Below, piece by piece: positions 28,630-40,500 of a stretch of 64,000 nucleotides of DNA. The translations under genes and the position numbers were made by a program. The stretch comes from Imbricaverruca yamaguchii (taxonomy: Eukaryota > Arthropoda > Thecostraca > Neoverrucidae). The notes under the pieces are model-generated. The model was not told the DNA's origin and did not search any database. It saw nothing but the letters and a program-made list of their open reading frames with translations. The DNA lies in NCBI GenBank assembly GCA_034440575.1, contig JAOTOL010001563.1, forward strand, positions 1,262,001 to 1,326,000, in the 5' to 3' direction. The stretch's first letter is position 1; every line of letters starts with the position of its first letter.

Positions 28630-29560
28630 AAAAACGTAGCTGTATCAGAACGTCCAAGGATTCAGAGCATCGAATAGTTCAAAACTTCTAAAATCCTCTA
28701 AAGTTCAATTCCTCTAATGGTCAAAAAACCTCTAATCGGCGGAAACTTCCGTCTTTTGGAAATGTTCAAAACTTTTCCCTATCAATGCATCTAAGCATCT
28801 AACAGTTCAAGTCCTCTAAAACGGTCAGATCTCCGAAAGCTAATATCAATTAATTTAGTTAAACCTAACGGTTCAAAAGTGCTATTGCATCAAAATGCTT
28901 CATAGTTCAAAGCCTCAAATCATTCAAAGCATCAACACGTTCAAACCTCCGAAACATTAAAAACCTCTAAGGTTCAGAAACCACAACGTTCAAAATATCA
29001 AAGCGTTCAAAACTTCCAAACCTTGAGAAGCGTGTTAAAATAATCTAAATCAAGATGTATGGTGGCATCGGTGACTGCGCGTGAAGCGCTCTGTGCCGTC
29101 GTCGTGTAGATAAACGTTATTCCGGTTGAATTTAGGAGGGAAATGTTTGCTTGAAATTTATGCTTACGCGACACCTTTCGGAACAGCATCGCACTTCGTC
29201 AAGGCAAAAAGATCTTGATTGATGGTTTTTAACACGTTAGAGGTTCTGAGCACTAGAGGTTCTGAACTCTTTTGCTCTTAGGCGACATGGACTCAGGCTG
29301 TTTTTTGTAGATTCGATGTTTTGATGCCTTTGATGTTTTGAACATCTATAGTTTTTTATCGTTCGTGCTTTAAGTCTTTAGATGTTTTGAACTCCTAGAC
29401 AATGTGAACGGTTAGAGGTTTTGAACACTACAAGTTCTGAACTCCCCCAATACGGAATCAAATCTCTAAGGTTTTGAACGCCATAATCCTTTTGATTCCT
29501 AGATGTTTTGTACCGTTAGAGGCTATGAGCATTAGAGGTTCTGAAATATACTCCATCATA
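28630..29560. mobile_element. Foldback-like palindrome built of GTTCAAAACCTCTAA units
   Basis: From 28630 to 29040 short degenerate units read TTCAAAACCTCTAA; from 29220 to 29560 the reverse complement (TTAGAGGTTTTGAAC) dominates. The arms flank a ~180-bp unique core bounded by AATCTAAATCAAGAT and ATCTTGATTGATGG. Long inverted repeats made of short tandem units around a core resemble foldback transposons. No transposase is seen. Confidence 0.6.
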
Positions 29561-30014
29561 CCACAAAACACACGGCCCAAGGCCGAAGTCAGTGTAACTT
29601 AGTTTTGGTATAAATGATTTATTTATCATACAAATGTCATCCGGTGACAAGTAATGCATACCAAAAATAATTACGGTATTTCTGATTTCAGAAAGTATTA
29701 AAATATTGTTGATTCAGGCACAAAAATATCCCTAAAATGAATCATTAACATGCTTGCCGCTGGTAGCATCGCTACTTTTTGCGAACAAAAGGTGCCCTCC
29801 TGAGTATTAACTCGTCCCATCTCGGGGGTGTTCAACCGCCCCCCTCGCGGATAGTGGACGAACGGCGCGCGGCAACGCGCCCAAAATTGGCATATCTTTT
29901 CCACATCAATTTGGCACGCTGATTCGAAATTTTGAAGACAGGTCATCTAGGGTCAACGAGTTAGTCAAAGTCAAGTGAGGTTACCTCCAAAGAAGTTCAA
30001 CCAGTCGTCGCGCT

Positions 30015-30480
30015 TTAACACGCGCACTGGAGGGGGGGGGGGCGAAATCCGCCCACCCCTCCGGTTTTTCGTAGACTCGCGATTTTACCGGCCGATATAC
30101 GCCATTGTTGGTGTACCTGCTTGGAAAGGAACGGCACGCTGTTTAAAGAAAGAAAAACGAAAATCGACTGAACGTTTTTTGAGTTAGGGGTCGGTAAATT
30201 AAAAAAAAGTTTCAGCGCCATACCACAAATATCGGCGCTGATGCGCTTCCCTTATATTAGCAAATAGGAAATGTTCTTGGCAACATTAGCGACTTGTTTT
30301 ATGTATATTGTTATGTTACATTGTTTCAAAGTCATGTCAGGTCACCGAGGTTAAGTCAGGTCAAGTTCATGACAGGTTAACACACGCCCTGGAGGGGTGG
30401 AGGGCGAAATCCGCCCACGCCTCCAATTGTTCGTACACAACTCCATATTGTACCGGCCAATATCAGTGGCGTCGCCACGA
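30015..30480. repeat. Pair of ~100-bp direct repeats 370 bp apart
   Basis: The segments near 30018-30115 and 30378-30475 share CGAAATCCGCCCAC and TTTACCGGCCGATAT-like strings. Family unknown. Confidence 0.7.
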
Positions 30481-31299
30481 AATTCTTCCAGGGGGGGGGC
30501 AAGACCGAAAGGGGTCCTCCTGCTCCCAGAAAAGTGGCCTCCATTGTGTTATAGCCTCTTATTGTTTTAGGCCCTTTCATTTCATATTAATGTAGATTTA
30601 ATATTAATGTACTGTTTGTTCTTGGCATGGTGCATTATTTACTCATCACGCAATAGCAATTATCATTATTTTTCGCTTGAAACTGGGCCATACTAGGGTA
30701 TAAATAAGTAATATGTGGATAAATACCTGAGTGTCAAAAACAACCAACATCTCAATGCTTTCTCTGACAAAAGAGTCTTCCCGCTGTCCTCTAGATTGCA
30801 GCAAGGCTGATGCTAAGCATATCTTACATATATCTCCCATTGATCAACCCACTGTTATGTCCTCCAAAAATAACTGAATATAGTTGGATTCATCACTACT
30901 GTTATTTATTACCACGAGCTTAATGCCCTGAGCAAAGCTTAAGCGATCATTTCTCAGTCCCAAGACGATAATTTCGCGAAGGTGAAAACAAGAAGTGCGT
31001 TGTATTGGTTTTCTGATTGGGATCTTAGGAAGTTTATAATTGTTTTCTCTCTAATATTTCGAGCTGGCTGCAAGGCACCTGACAAACAAGCTAAAATAAC
31101 GACTTCTTCGCGAATAAATTCACGCGCCTGGGATTTCCACCGCTATTTTGTCACAGGGGCCCTATCGAAATGAAACGGTTAGTGATCAACTAAATTATCC
31201 TGTGGAGGGGCCTAATCTACCACTATCCTTCCTGATTCGTCTGATTTCAACCATAACTCCCCACTAAATTCTACGGTTTTATTTTGGTACCCCTTGAAA

Positions 31300-33500
31300 A
31301 ATCAACACACATTGCTGAAATTACACCTATTCCGCAACAACCGGATCAGTATCCGAAAATGTGAAGCTGGAGCCCTGCAAAATTAGGAGGGATTCCCAAA
31401 AATCAATGTCAGAGTCAGTAAAGTGGCTCTGGAGCATAGAACATATCACCAGATGCCTTCACAAATTGTGTACGCCGCTGAAAAACATACCGAATCTCGA
31501 AAAATCGAGATGGGATACAAATACATGGAGCCGGGGTCTCTAAATATCGGGCCGGAATTCGGACTTTTGAGAGAGAACAAATCAGAAACGATCCACAAAT
31601 ATCGCATTGAGCCCAGAAAACTGGCGTTGGGTACCTGGAACCACACGCTTGGGAGTGATAAGTCAGGCTGGGACACATAAAAATCGCTCCGAAGCCCCGA
31701 AACCGAACTAGGGCCCACAAATGTGCGTAAGAAGCCCCAAATAAACACAGCGGAACCCCAAGAGCACAACGGGGGGGGGGGGGCGAAAATACAACTGACA
31801 CTCTAAAGCACACAATCTCCAAAAAAATTGACAGGGTCTTAAAACATGCGTTGCAGACCTAAATAAACATACATGGAGCTCTAAAGCTCTAAAACTCATA
31901 CATGGAGCTCTAAAAAGTACACTGGAAGCTCTTAAGGCACGCAGGGACCATGCTAACGCACAAGGGTCTGAAAAAGTGGCTGGAACCACAAAAGGCAAAA
32001 TGGTTCAAAATCGAACAGAAAGACCAGGGGCTAAATAAGCACATCGGGATCTTCGAAAATGCCCTGATACGTAAAAATATTATCGGTGTATAAAAACAAC
32101 TCTAAAACTCTAAAACAAGCAGGAGTTTAGAAAATGTATTAAACCCCCCAACTGAAATTAAAAATATATTACCCATCACTTTGAAATGTAAAGTTTCCCA
32201 ATTTCAGGCATCCCAGTTCATATCACCTGGTCGCCACGACGCCAACGTCTGTGCACCTTCACACTCATTTTGCGCATTCGGTGCATTCGCAACACTTCGT
32301 ACAATGCTGCGATTTCTGGTAGGCCTTCTGCCTTTTGCTAATTACTGTCACATGATAAACTTGCGCCATATTTAACGTGCTGCAATGCTTAGTATGGGCG
32401 CTTGCTGCGAAAAGTCCAGTAATTAAATCCAATCATTAATTTCCTACCTCCTACATTTCTGGTAGCTATGAAACGCAAATTCCGCTCAGCTCTGACGCAC
32501 TTGATATCTTTGCTGCTATCCTCCGAGAATGGCTGTCGAACCGAGGCCCTTCCTCAGTGTTCTTTGTTGGACCGGCTGCGTCTTTCTGCGCAGCAGCCTA
32601 ATGCATTTTCTAAACCCCTCCTCGTTTCAGTGTGTTGTTGCTTTTTTGGACACGGATTATTTTTTTAACGCGTCATGGCGTTTTCGAAGATCCCGATGTC
32701 TTCATGTAACGCCCGGTGCTTTTGTTCGTTTTGGAACCATGTTACCATTTGAGGTCTTGGCCTCTTGCAGGACCTGGTGCGTCCTTTTGACCTCTGTGTG
32801 TCATAAAAGCTTCTTGTGTATTTTTTTTAGAGGTCCAGGTATGCTTATTTATGACTGCAACGCATGCATGAAGACCCTGTCGCTTTTTGGGAGACTATGT
32901 GCGTTTTGGAGGGCCAGTTCTATTGTCGGCCCCCGTTATACTCTTAGGTTCCTGCTGTTTTTTGGGGGCTTCTGACGCACATTTGTGAAGCTCCAGTACG
33001 ATTTTGTGGCTTCGGTGCGGTGCTTCTTAGTCCCAGCGCGATTTATCGCGCCCAGACGCTTGGTTCCGGGGACCCAACGCCAGTTTTTTTAGGCTCAATG
33101 AGATTTTTGTGGATTTTTTGTTGTTGTAAATTCCGAATCCCGGCCTGATTTTTCAAGTCCCTGGCGCCACGTTTTTGCATCTCACCTCGATTTTTTTAAA
33201 GATACGGTATGTTCTTCACTGTCATACGCAATTTGTGAAGGCATCTGGTTGCATGTTCGGCGCTCCAGAGCCATGTTCTTGAACATGACATTCATTTTGT
33301 TAAATCCATTCTTATTTTGGAAGGCTCCAGCTTTTTTTTTATACCGATTTGGTTTTTGTAGTGACACTGTTCTTACGTGTGGGCCTAAACGCCAATTGTG
33401 TGGAGCTTCGACGGGACTACCGATGGGAATTGTGGGTCCCGAGCGCGATATTTTGGGGGATAGATTTGAGTTTGTGGGAAGTTTTGTACTTAGCTGTTAC
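31300..33500. mobile_element. Second, larger foldback-like palindrome (~2.2 kb)
   Basis: The left arm (about 31350-32180) and right arm (about 32480-33350) are inverted copies. For example TGGCTCTGGAGCATAGAACA near 31424 answers GCGCTCCAGAGCCAT near 33268, and CCAGATGCCTTCACAAA answers TTTGTGAAGGCATCTGG. Each arm consists of degenerate ~30-36-bp units with CGCGATTTTTGG-type cores. The central ~250 bp is not repetitive. Confidence 0.65.
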
Positions 33501-36500
33501 CCCAACGCGATTTTGGCGGTTCTCATTGAAAGTTTTCGAACCTCGGAACGAGTTTTCGGGGGCCCGAAGTACTTATTTGGATACCCCTGCGCGAATTTTG
33601 GAGCCCGGCACGATCCTTGAGAGCTTATGCCTCAGGATAGAGGGGGAATTTTCCCCTTTGATATGCCACTGTGGCCACTGAAGGAGTATATTTTTGTCAC
33701 AGAGTGACATTCCGGTTAAGAATTTATTTTTGGAGCAGCTGTGATTTTTGGGGCCCGGCGCGCCCTTCTGGGCCTCCAGGGTGATTTTCAAAGGCTGCGA
33801 CGTGATTTTTTTTTATATAGTCCAATGTGATCTCTTGGGCCCCGACGTCATTTTCTTGGATCCCTAGCGCCAGCTTTAGCTGCCTCGACACTTTTGGGTC
33901 TAAAACGTTTTAGGGGTTTTGGCATCATTGTTGGGCCCCAGAGTTGGAGTGTTTTTTTGTCCTTTTGTGCGATTTTGTGAGTGTTTTTCAGAGTTGGACC
34001 CATGTCCGGAGTGTTTTTCGTTGCTCTGTCGTCATTTGTTTTGGTCCCATTGAGACTGTTGTGGAATGGTATGACTCGTCGTTCCACTATATTTATTTTC
34101 ATGGTCCGGTCGTAAATTTTTGGTACACCCAGGCTCGGCGTGATTTTCAGGGTCCCCGGCCGGATTGTTTTGGTCCATGCCGTAAATGTGAAACACCCCG
34201 GCACAACTTTTACCATCTCTTAGGGGTTTCTTGCAAATTATAGGCCTCATGTCGCCCCATAAGTATCTAGTCCAATTTCCTGAAGACTACCGGTTTTCAA
34301 CGTCTTATGTCCTACCCTCCTCTATATTCAATGTCTTCCTCTCTCGTCTTGAAGGGCCTTCTCTTGCATCCTTTGGCCCTTTACCATGGTATGGGGCTTC
34401 TTCTCATGTCCCAGGAGCATTATCTGCCAAATTAGGGGCCTCCTGCCACGCCTCGTGGGCTTCCTCCTTAATCTTGGCAAAGCCTTACCAGTCTTGAGGG
34501 AATCTTCATTTTTGGAAACCTCACTTCACACCTGTTACCACTCCCATCTTAAGGACCTCCTTTCATTTTCTTGGAAATCTTTCTGGTCTTCGGGGCCTCA
34601 TTCAGTCCTGTAGACATACTCATTTTTTTTTTGGGGGGGGGGACTCATCTCGAGTCTGGCAGGGCCCTCATTTCTTTTCTAGAGTCCTTTTTCAAATTAG
34701 TGGCCTCTTACGTCTTGAGGACCTCTTGCTCTGCGTTTTGAATCGAACATCGCCCATCTTAAGGGTGGTATCTTATCTCATGGTGGACTCCTCTTCTCTC
34801 CCAGGCTCCTCCTCTTCCACATTATGCACAACCTTTCTTATCTCAGTGGTCTTGTTATTTCCCGGGGACCTTCTTGGCCATCTGCGAAGCTTCTTTTCCG
34901 CCTGGGAGTTATCTCTCTTATCCAATGGCCTTTCTCTCCAATTTTAGGGCCTCCTCGTTCATCATGGGGTCTTATTTCCAACCTTGTGTCGCCCTCTTCC
35001 GCATTAGGTGCCTCCTGCCATGTTTCTGGATCGTCCTTTTCTATTCTGGTGGAGCCTTACTCGTTTTGGTGCCTATTTTTGCGTCTCCGAAACCTCATCT
35101 CATGTCCACTGGCTTTCTTTTCCGTCATAGGGCCTCCTCTCACTTTCTGGGGCCTCCCTTCCTCTATTGGGGCCTCCTTTGCAATTCTGGGGGCCTCCGT
35201 GCCAATTTTTGGCCCTCTTGATTTCTGGGGCCTCCTACCCTCTCCTAGGTGACTCTTTTTTTTAATTATGGGACTCCTTTCACGTCTTGGAGTCAACCTT
35301 ATCTGTGTTTGGAGCCTCATTATTCTCTTAGCAGGTTGCTTTTGAGTCCTTGTCTTAAATTTTCCCTTCTAGGGTACTCCTATTTCCTGGGGGCCTCGTT
35401 ATCAGTCTTGGATCCACCTCGACAGCATCATCTTCTGTCCCGTCGGGCTCCTTGCTCACCTTTTTGTATCATGCATTTCTGCATGGTGGTCTCCTCAACT
35501 TACAGGGGGCGCACCCCCCAAGTCTTAAGGCAAGGGGTGGGGACGATTGTCCCCGCTGCCCCCACCCCGGTTGCGACGTCCCTGCTCCGAAACCTCATCT
35601 CATATCCACTGGCTTTCTTTTCCGGCTTAGGGCCTCCTCTCATTTTATTAGGCCTCCCTTCCTGTATTAAGACTCCTTTGCAATGTTGGTAGCCTGCGTG
35701 CCAATTTTTGGCACTCTCTTGATTTCTGTGGCCTCAAACCCTCCCCTAGGTGACTTCTTTTTCGAATTACGGGCTTTCTCCTGGAGGCCCGTGATTTGTA
35801 GAATCTCTGTTTCGTCTTGGGTCCTCCTTTTCATCCTAGGGCCTTATTTTCGTCCTGGGGGCCTCCTTTTCGTCCTGCGGTCCTCCTTTTCATCCTGGAG
35901 GGCCATCTTTTCGTCCTGGAGGGACTCCTTTTCGTCTTGGAGGGCCTCCCTTTCGTCCTGGAGGGCTTCCTTTTCGTCCTGGAGGGCCTCCTTTTCGTTC
36001 TGGTGGCATCCTTTTCGTCCTGGAGTGCCTCCTTTTCGTCCTGGAGGGCCTCCATTTTGTCCTGGAGGGCCTCCTTTTCGTCCTGGAGGGCCTCCCTTTC
36101 GTCTTGGAGGGCCTCCATTTCGTCCTGGGTGGCCTCCTTTTCGTCCTGGGTGGCCTCCTTTTCGTCCTGGGGGCCTCCTTTTCGTCTTGGTCGCCTACTT
36201 TTCGTCCTGGGGGCCTCCTTTCCGCCCTGGGGGCCTCCTTTTCGTCCTGGGGGCTTCCGTGTCAGTAGTTGGCACTCTTGATTTCTGTGACCTCCTACCC
36301 TCTCCTAGGTGACTTATTTTTCAAATTATGGGCCTCCTGTAAGCCCATAATTTGTAGAATCTCTTTTTCGTCCTGGGGACTCCATTTCGTCCTGGAGGGC
36401 CTCCTTTTCGTCCCAGGGACCTCCTTTTTTCATCCTGGGGGCCTCGTTTTCGTCCTGGGCCTCGTTTTCGTCATTGGCTTCCTTTCCATCCTGGAGCCTC

Positions 36501-36710
36501 CTTTTCGTCCTGGGGGCCTCCTGTTCGTCCTGGGGGCATCCTTTTCGTCCTGGAGGGCCTCCTTTTCGTCCTGGAGGTCCTCCTTTTCGTCCTGGAGGGC
36601 TTCCCTTTCGTCCTGGAGGGCCTCCTTTTCGTCCTGCGGGGCCCAGCTTAATATTCTTCGGGTTCTGATAAGTGGTCTAAATGGCGGGCCCCGACTTTTG
36701 AAGCCCCTAT
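33500..36710. repeat. Long degenerate minisatellite (~30-40-bp, then 21-bp units)
   Basis: From 33500 to 34250 units resemble GGGCCCCGGCGCGATTTTTG; from 34290 to 36680 they become GGCCTCCTTTTCGTCCTGGA. Between 35870 and 36120 the period is mostly 21 bp. A ~180-bp block near 35083 is repeated near 35586 and partly at 36240. No gene is supported here. Confidence 0.85.
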
Positions 36711-36719
36711 AATCACTTG

Positions 36720-37280
36720 GTACTCCTGACGCGAAGTTTTTTGTGGACCGGCGCTATATTTCTAGTGATGGCGCGAATCATCGGGGACCCGCTGTGCGCA
36801 TGTCCGACAGGGTGTTTGGGAGAGAACAACACGTTTTTTCCCCTAGAGCGACTTTTGAGATTCGTCACATATTTGAGTCCCCAAAGCGAACATTTGGGGC
36901 CCCAGCACGGTTTGTGGGGACCCAGCGCAATTCCTCCGAACCCCCGGCGCCACAACCAGAGGGCTACCACCTATCAGAGAACAGGGCGGGGATTTTCTCC
37001 CTTTGCTCTCCTTGGGTACGCCACAGCCTTTTAAAATTGTTCCAAAGCTCTATCCCCGCAGGTATCCGCAATCATCTTTAACTTTACCCGGCGAATTCTT
37101 CACCAATATCAAAATGCATGCCTCAACACATATCATCGCACAAAATCGGACTAAGCACCGCCGACGTGATCAGGAGCTTCACCACTCCGCTCACATCATC
37201 TCCCACCACTCAAACAAGTTCACCAGATCGAAATGTATTCGTCATTTGAATTCGAATCACAATCCTGAATCTGAGCACGA
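36720..37280. other. Region downstream of CDKAL1 stop codon
   Basis: It probably contains the CDKAL1 3' UTR near 37283 and below, then decayed repeat units like those at 33500. No clear polyadenylation signal close to the stop was identified. Confidence 0.4.
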
Positions 37281-37282
37281 CA

Positions 37283-37513
37283 CTACCACATCCTGAAAAA
37301 CCTCAGCACAAAGTACACCAATGCGAACACGCAGGTGCCGAAGAAGGTGGCGTTGAAGATGTGGCCGTCCCGGCCTGGCCCGGACTTGACCGGGCAAGGA
37401 TCGACCACGCGTGCCTCGCGTTCCACGCGCGACGTCATGGAGAACTTTGAGGCGGAAGTGATCTGGACGGTGACCAGCTTGCCCATGAAGTCTGCCTCCA
37501 TGGGCACCAGAAC
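37283..37513 (-). CDS. CDKAL1: CDKAL1 coding exon 9 (TRAM end, membrane anchor, stop)
   Basis: It encodes [20 protein letters not shown], a poorly conserved basic linker, then [20 protein letters not shown] and TAG. The hydrophobic tail is the ER anchor. The linker is shorter than in human. Confidence 0.93.
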   Translation of the reverse strand, partial: VLVPMEADFMGKLVTVQITSASKFSMTSRVEREARVVDPCPVKSGPGRDGHIFNATFFGTCVFALVYFVLRFFRMW

Positions 37514-40500
37514 CTGCCGACACGTCATCCGTCATGCATACTGAACCGTGGTGCTGCACTTCGTGGATACGCTGTCTGACGGTCAGCATACGGATACACT
37601 TCCAACTTCCGGGTTGCTTCATCTCCGTGGTTCAGATTTACTGGATTTCCGGGCTTCGAACCAATCCGCGTGAAATTAGCGACGCCAACTGGCCTCGCGC
37701 CTGGATATGCCGGCACTAATCCCTGGGTCATGAATGATAATCTCCATGGTTACGCGCTTGGAATGAATGCGCGAAGTGCTATTTATTCTCAAGGGTGCAT
37801 CAAAGATGTGCCAAGGGTGTCCAAGGATAGCCAGCGCACACGTACTGAGCAGCCTGATGCCTTGGTCTTGCTTCGAGGGAGATCCGGCGCCGGCCAGTTC
37901 CCCACGGCAGGGCGCAGGCTGGCGCAGGCGAGTTTCCCACTGTAGGGATCAGGCTGGCGCCGGCGAGTTCCCCATGGTAGGACCCAGGCTGGCGCCGGCG
38001 AGTTCCTCACTGTAAGGACCAGGCTGGCGCCGGCGAGTTCCCCACCGTAGGACCCAGGCTGGCGCCGGCGAGTTTCCCACTGTAGGGACCAGGCTGGCGC
38101 CGGCGAGTTCCCCACCGTAGGACCGAGGCTGGCGCCGGCCGCACCGACTCACCTGCTGGTACGCCTTGTTGTGGCCGACGTAGTACTGTTTGTCGTGCGA
38201 GACGTCGGTGACCAGCACCTGGTGGTGCTGACCCACCAGGTGGTCGTACGGCCGGTACGAGTGGAAGAGCTCGGTCAGGGCGCGTGTTCGCCGCTTCACC
38301 TGCCGATATCCAGGTGCCTTCACCACACTGCGGCCACCATGCTAGTTCGCAACATGTCTGCAACATGTCTGCTATCTTATAATTTGGCAATGTTTTACAA
38401 TGGCGCAAATGTTCGACCAGCGGCTCATAAGTGCACTGGAACAGCCGTGCTAGAGTTGTGTGTCACCATTTTAGTTAGTGAGTGGAACTGCCAGAGAATC
38501 GACACGAGCTGTGAAGGAGTCCACATCATCTTATCCGTAGTGCCGGAATTGGTGGTCACGAAGTGGTTAACATTGGACATATTCACCCGCCTTCAACTAC
38601 TGCTCTGCCCAATTGACAAACAACCGCATTGCCATCAAGTTTAAACTCTGGCGCCCGGCGTATTGACATTGACATTGTACATCTGACTGCCTGGAGCATT
38701 TCTGACTGACTGACGGGACTACCGCGCCCGCCGGCGACGTGAGAGCTTGGTGAAGCTGAATATGAGTCCAACTGTGTTCTTGCTGTCTGGCCGACTGACC
38801 TCCTGCGTGGGCACGCGGCGCATGCTGGCCGCCGGCGTGCCCGGCCGTGGGTAGAACTGGTTGATGAACAGGCTGGGGAACTTGTACTCGGCGCACAGCT
38901 GCAGAGTGCAGGCGAAGTCCTCCTCAGTCTCGGTGGGGAAGCCGCAGATGATGTCCGTGCAGACGGTGATGCCGGGCACTCTGGCGGCCAGCCGGTGGGG
39001 CACGTCAGCGTCGGCCGCAACGATGGCTAGTTGGTTGGCTATTTGAGTTTTAGGGCGCATGGACCAGGTTTGGTCACCTGACGTCCATCACGCCGACAGG
39101 ATCGTACCGAGCGACCTGGCGCCAATCGCTGATCGCCGTCCGTTCCGCAGTCACACGGCGCCACCCAGATGCGGCCCAGTTCCGGGAAGCAGCACACGGA
39201 TCACAGTGGCAAATAATCGCATAGTGGCTGAACGCTATGTTCTAACGGTGAGTAGGTCAGGAGTTGTTTGTTGTTTATTGGTTGGTTCACGACACACTTT
39301 ATGCACATTCACGGCTAATGGCACCGCCGACACTGTTTCGCCGGTGGGCCGCGGGATTGGGAAATGTCCTGAGTGGCGCTAGAGTCGAACCCGGGACCTT
39401 TGGTACCCATAGCCCGACACCTTAACCACTCGGCCATCCCCGCCCCGAGTAGGTCAGGAGTAAGATGCTCGTCTCCCAACAGAAAGGTGGTGGTGGATTG
39501 GAGTTTAGGGGCGCGTCGACATCAAGGGTCACTGTGCGCCCATAACTAATCCCAACAGAAAGGCTGTGAGCTTCAGTGCAATGTTTCGCCGCCCTTCACC
39601 CGCGACCAATTGGCGTGAGAGATTGGGTACACTAGTTAGTTATTAGGGCTTTAGGGCGCAACGACTACATTGGTCATGTAGCGCCCAGATTGGGGACACT
39701 AAATGACCACCAAAGCAGTCGATGCGTCGTAAGACTGACAGTCAACACAAGGTGTCGCAACGTTTGAACATCTTCGATCACGGTGATAGACGGTGCACTC
39801 TTTTGCTCTGTCGAGACCAGAGTGAAGTGGCGAAAGGTGCACCGAACATGTAAGGGGAGCTTCATGCTGATCAACGTGACTGTTTATTTTTATCATATAT
39901 TATATTATATTATATTAATATTTTATAATAATATACTTATTATTATTATTATGTACTATGTATTATTATATTGTATTATATTATCAGTTAATATAACGTT
40001 GCTCTGTTGACCAACCGACAAATAACGGTCCCTAGTCTCATTTGTCACACACATAAAGCCATGCCACATGAATGAATTAGCAGATAAACAGAAACAACGC
40101 TTCTTTACATTTTGAGAATATAGAGATGCGCTTTAACAGTGCGCTCTCTGACATGAGCGGACCAGACGAGCATACTCAACATAGAACTAAGGTGCTGTAT
40201 TTCGCGTTGTTGTTTTCCAGGTCGCATGAGCGGGGAAGGTCATTCAATTATAAAGACGAACACAATGGCATCCTGCACAATGCAAATAACTACAATTTTC
40301 GTGTTCAAGGGAATACCGATGGTGCATGCCATAACGCGATGCTAGCGCACCAGAGCAGCATGCAGTGCTGCAGTACACCTGCGGTCACACCAACCTCAGT
40401 CGCGATGCTAGCGCACCAGAGCAGCATGCAGTGCTGCAGTACACCTGCAGTCACACCAACCTCTGCCGCGATGCTAGCGCACCAGAGCAGCATGCAGTGC

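Noticed and set aside
39370..39446. tRNA-Leu/Ser gene on the minus strand
   Set aside because: A and B boxes are present, but the sequence continues into a body shared with two other loci, has a 15-bp target duplication and lacks a paired acceptor stem; it is a SINE.
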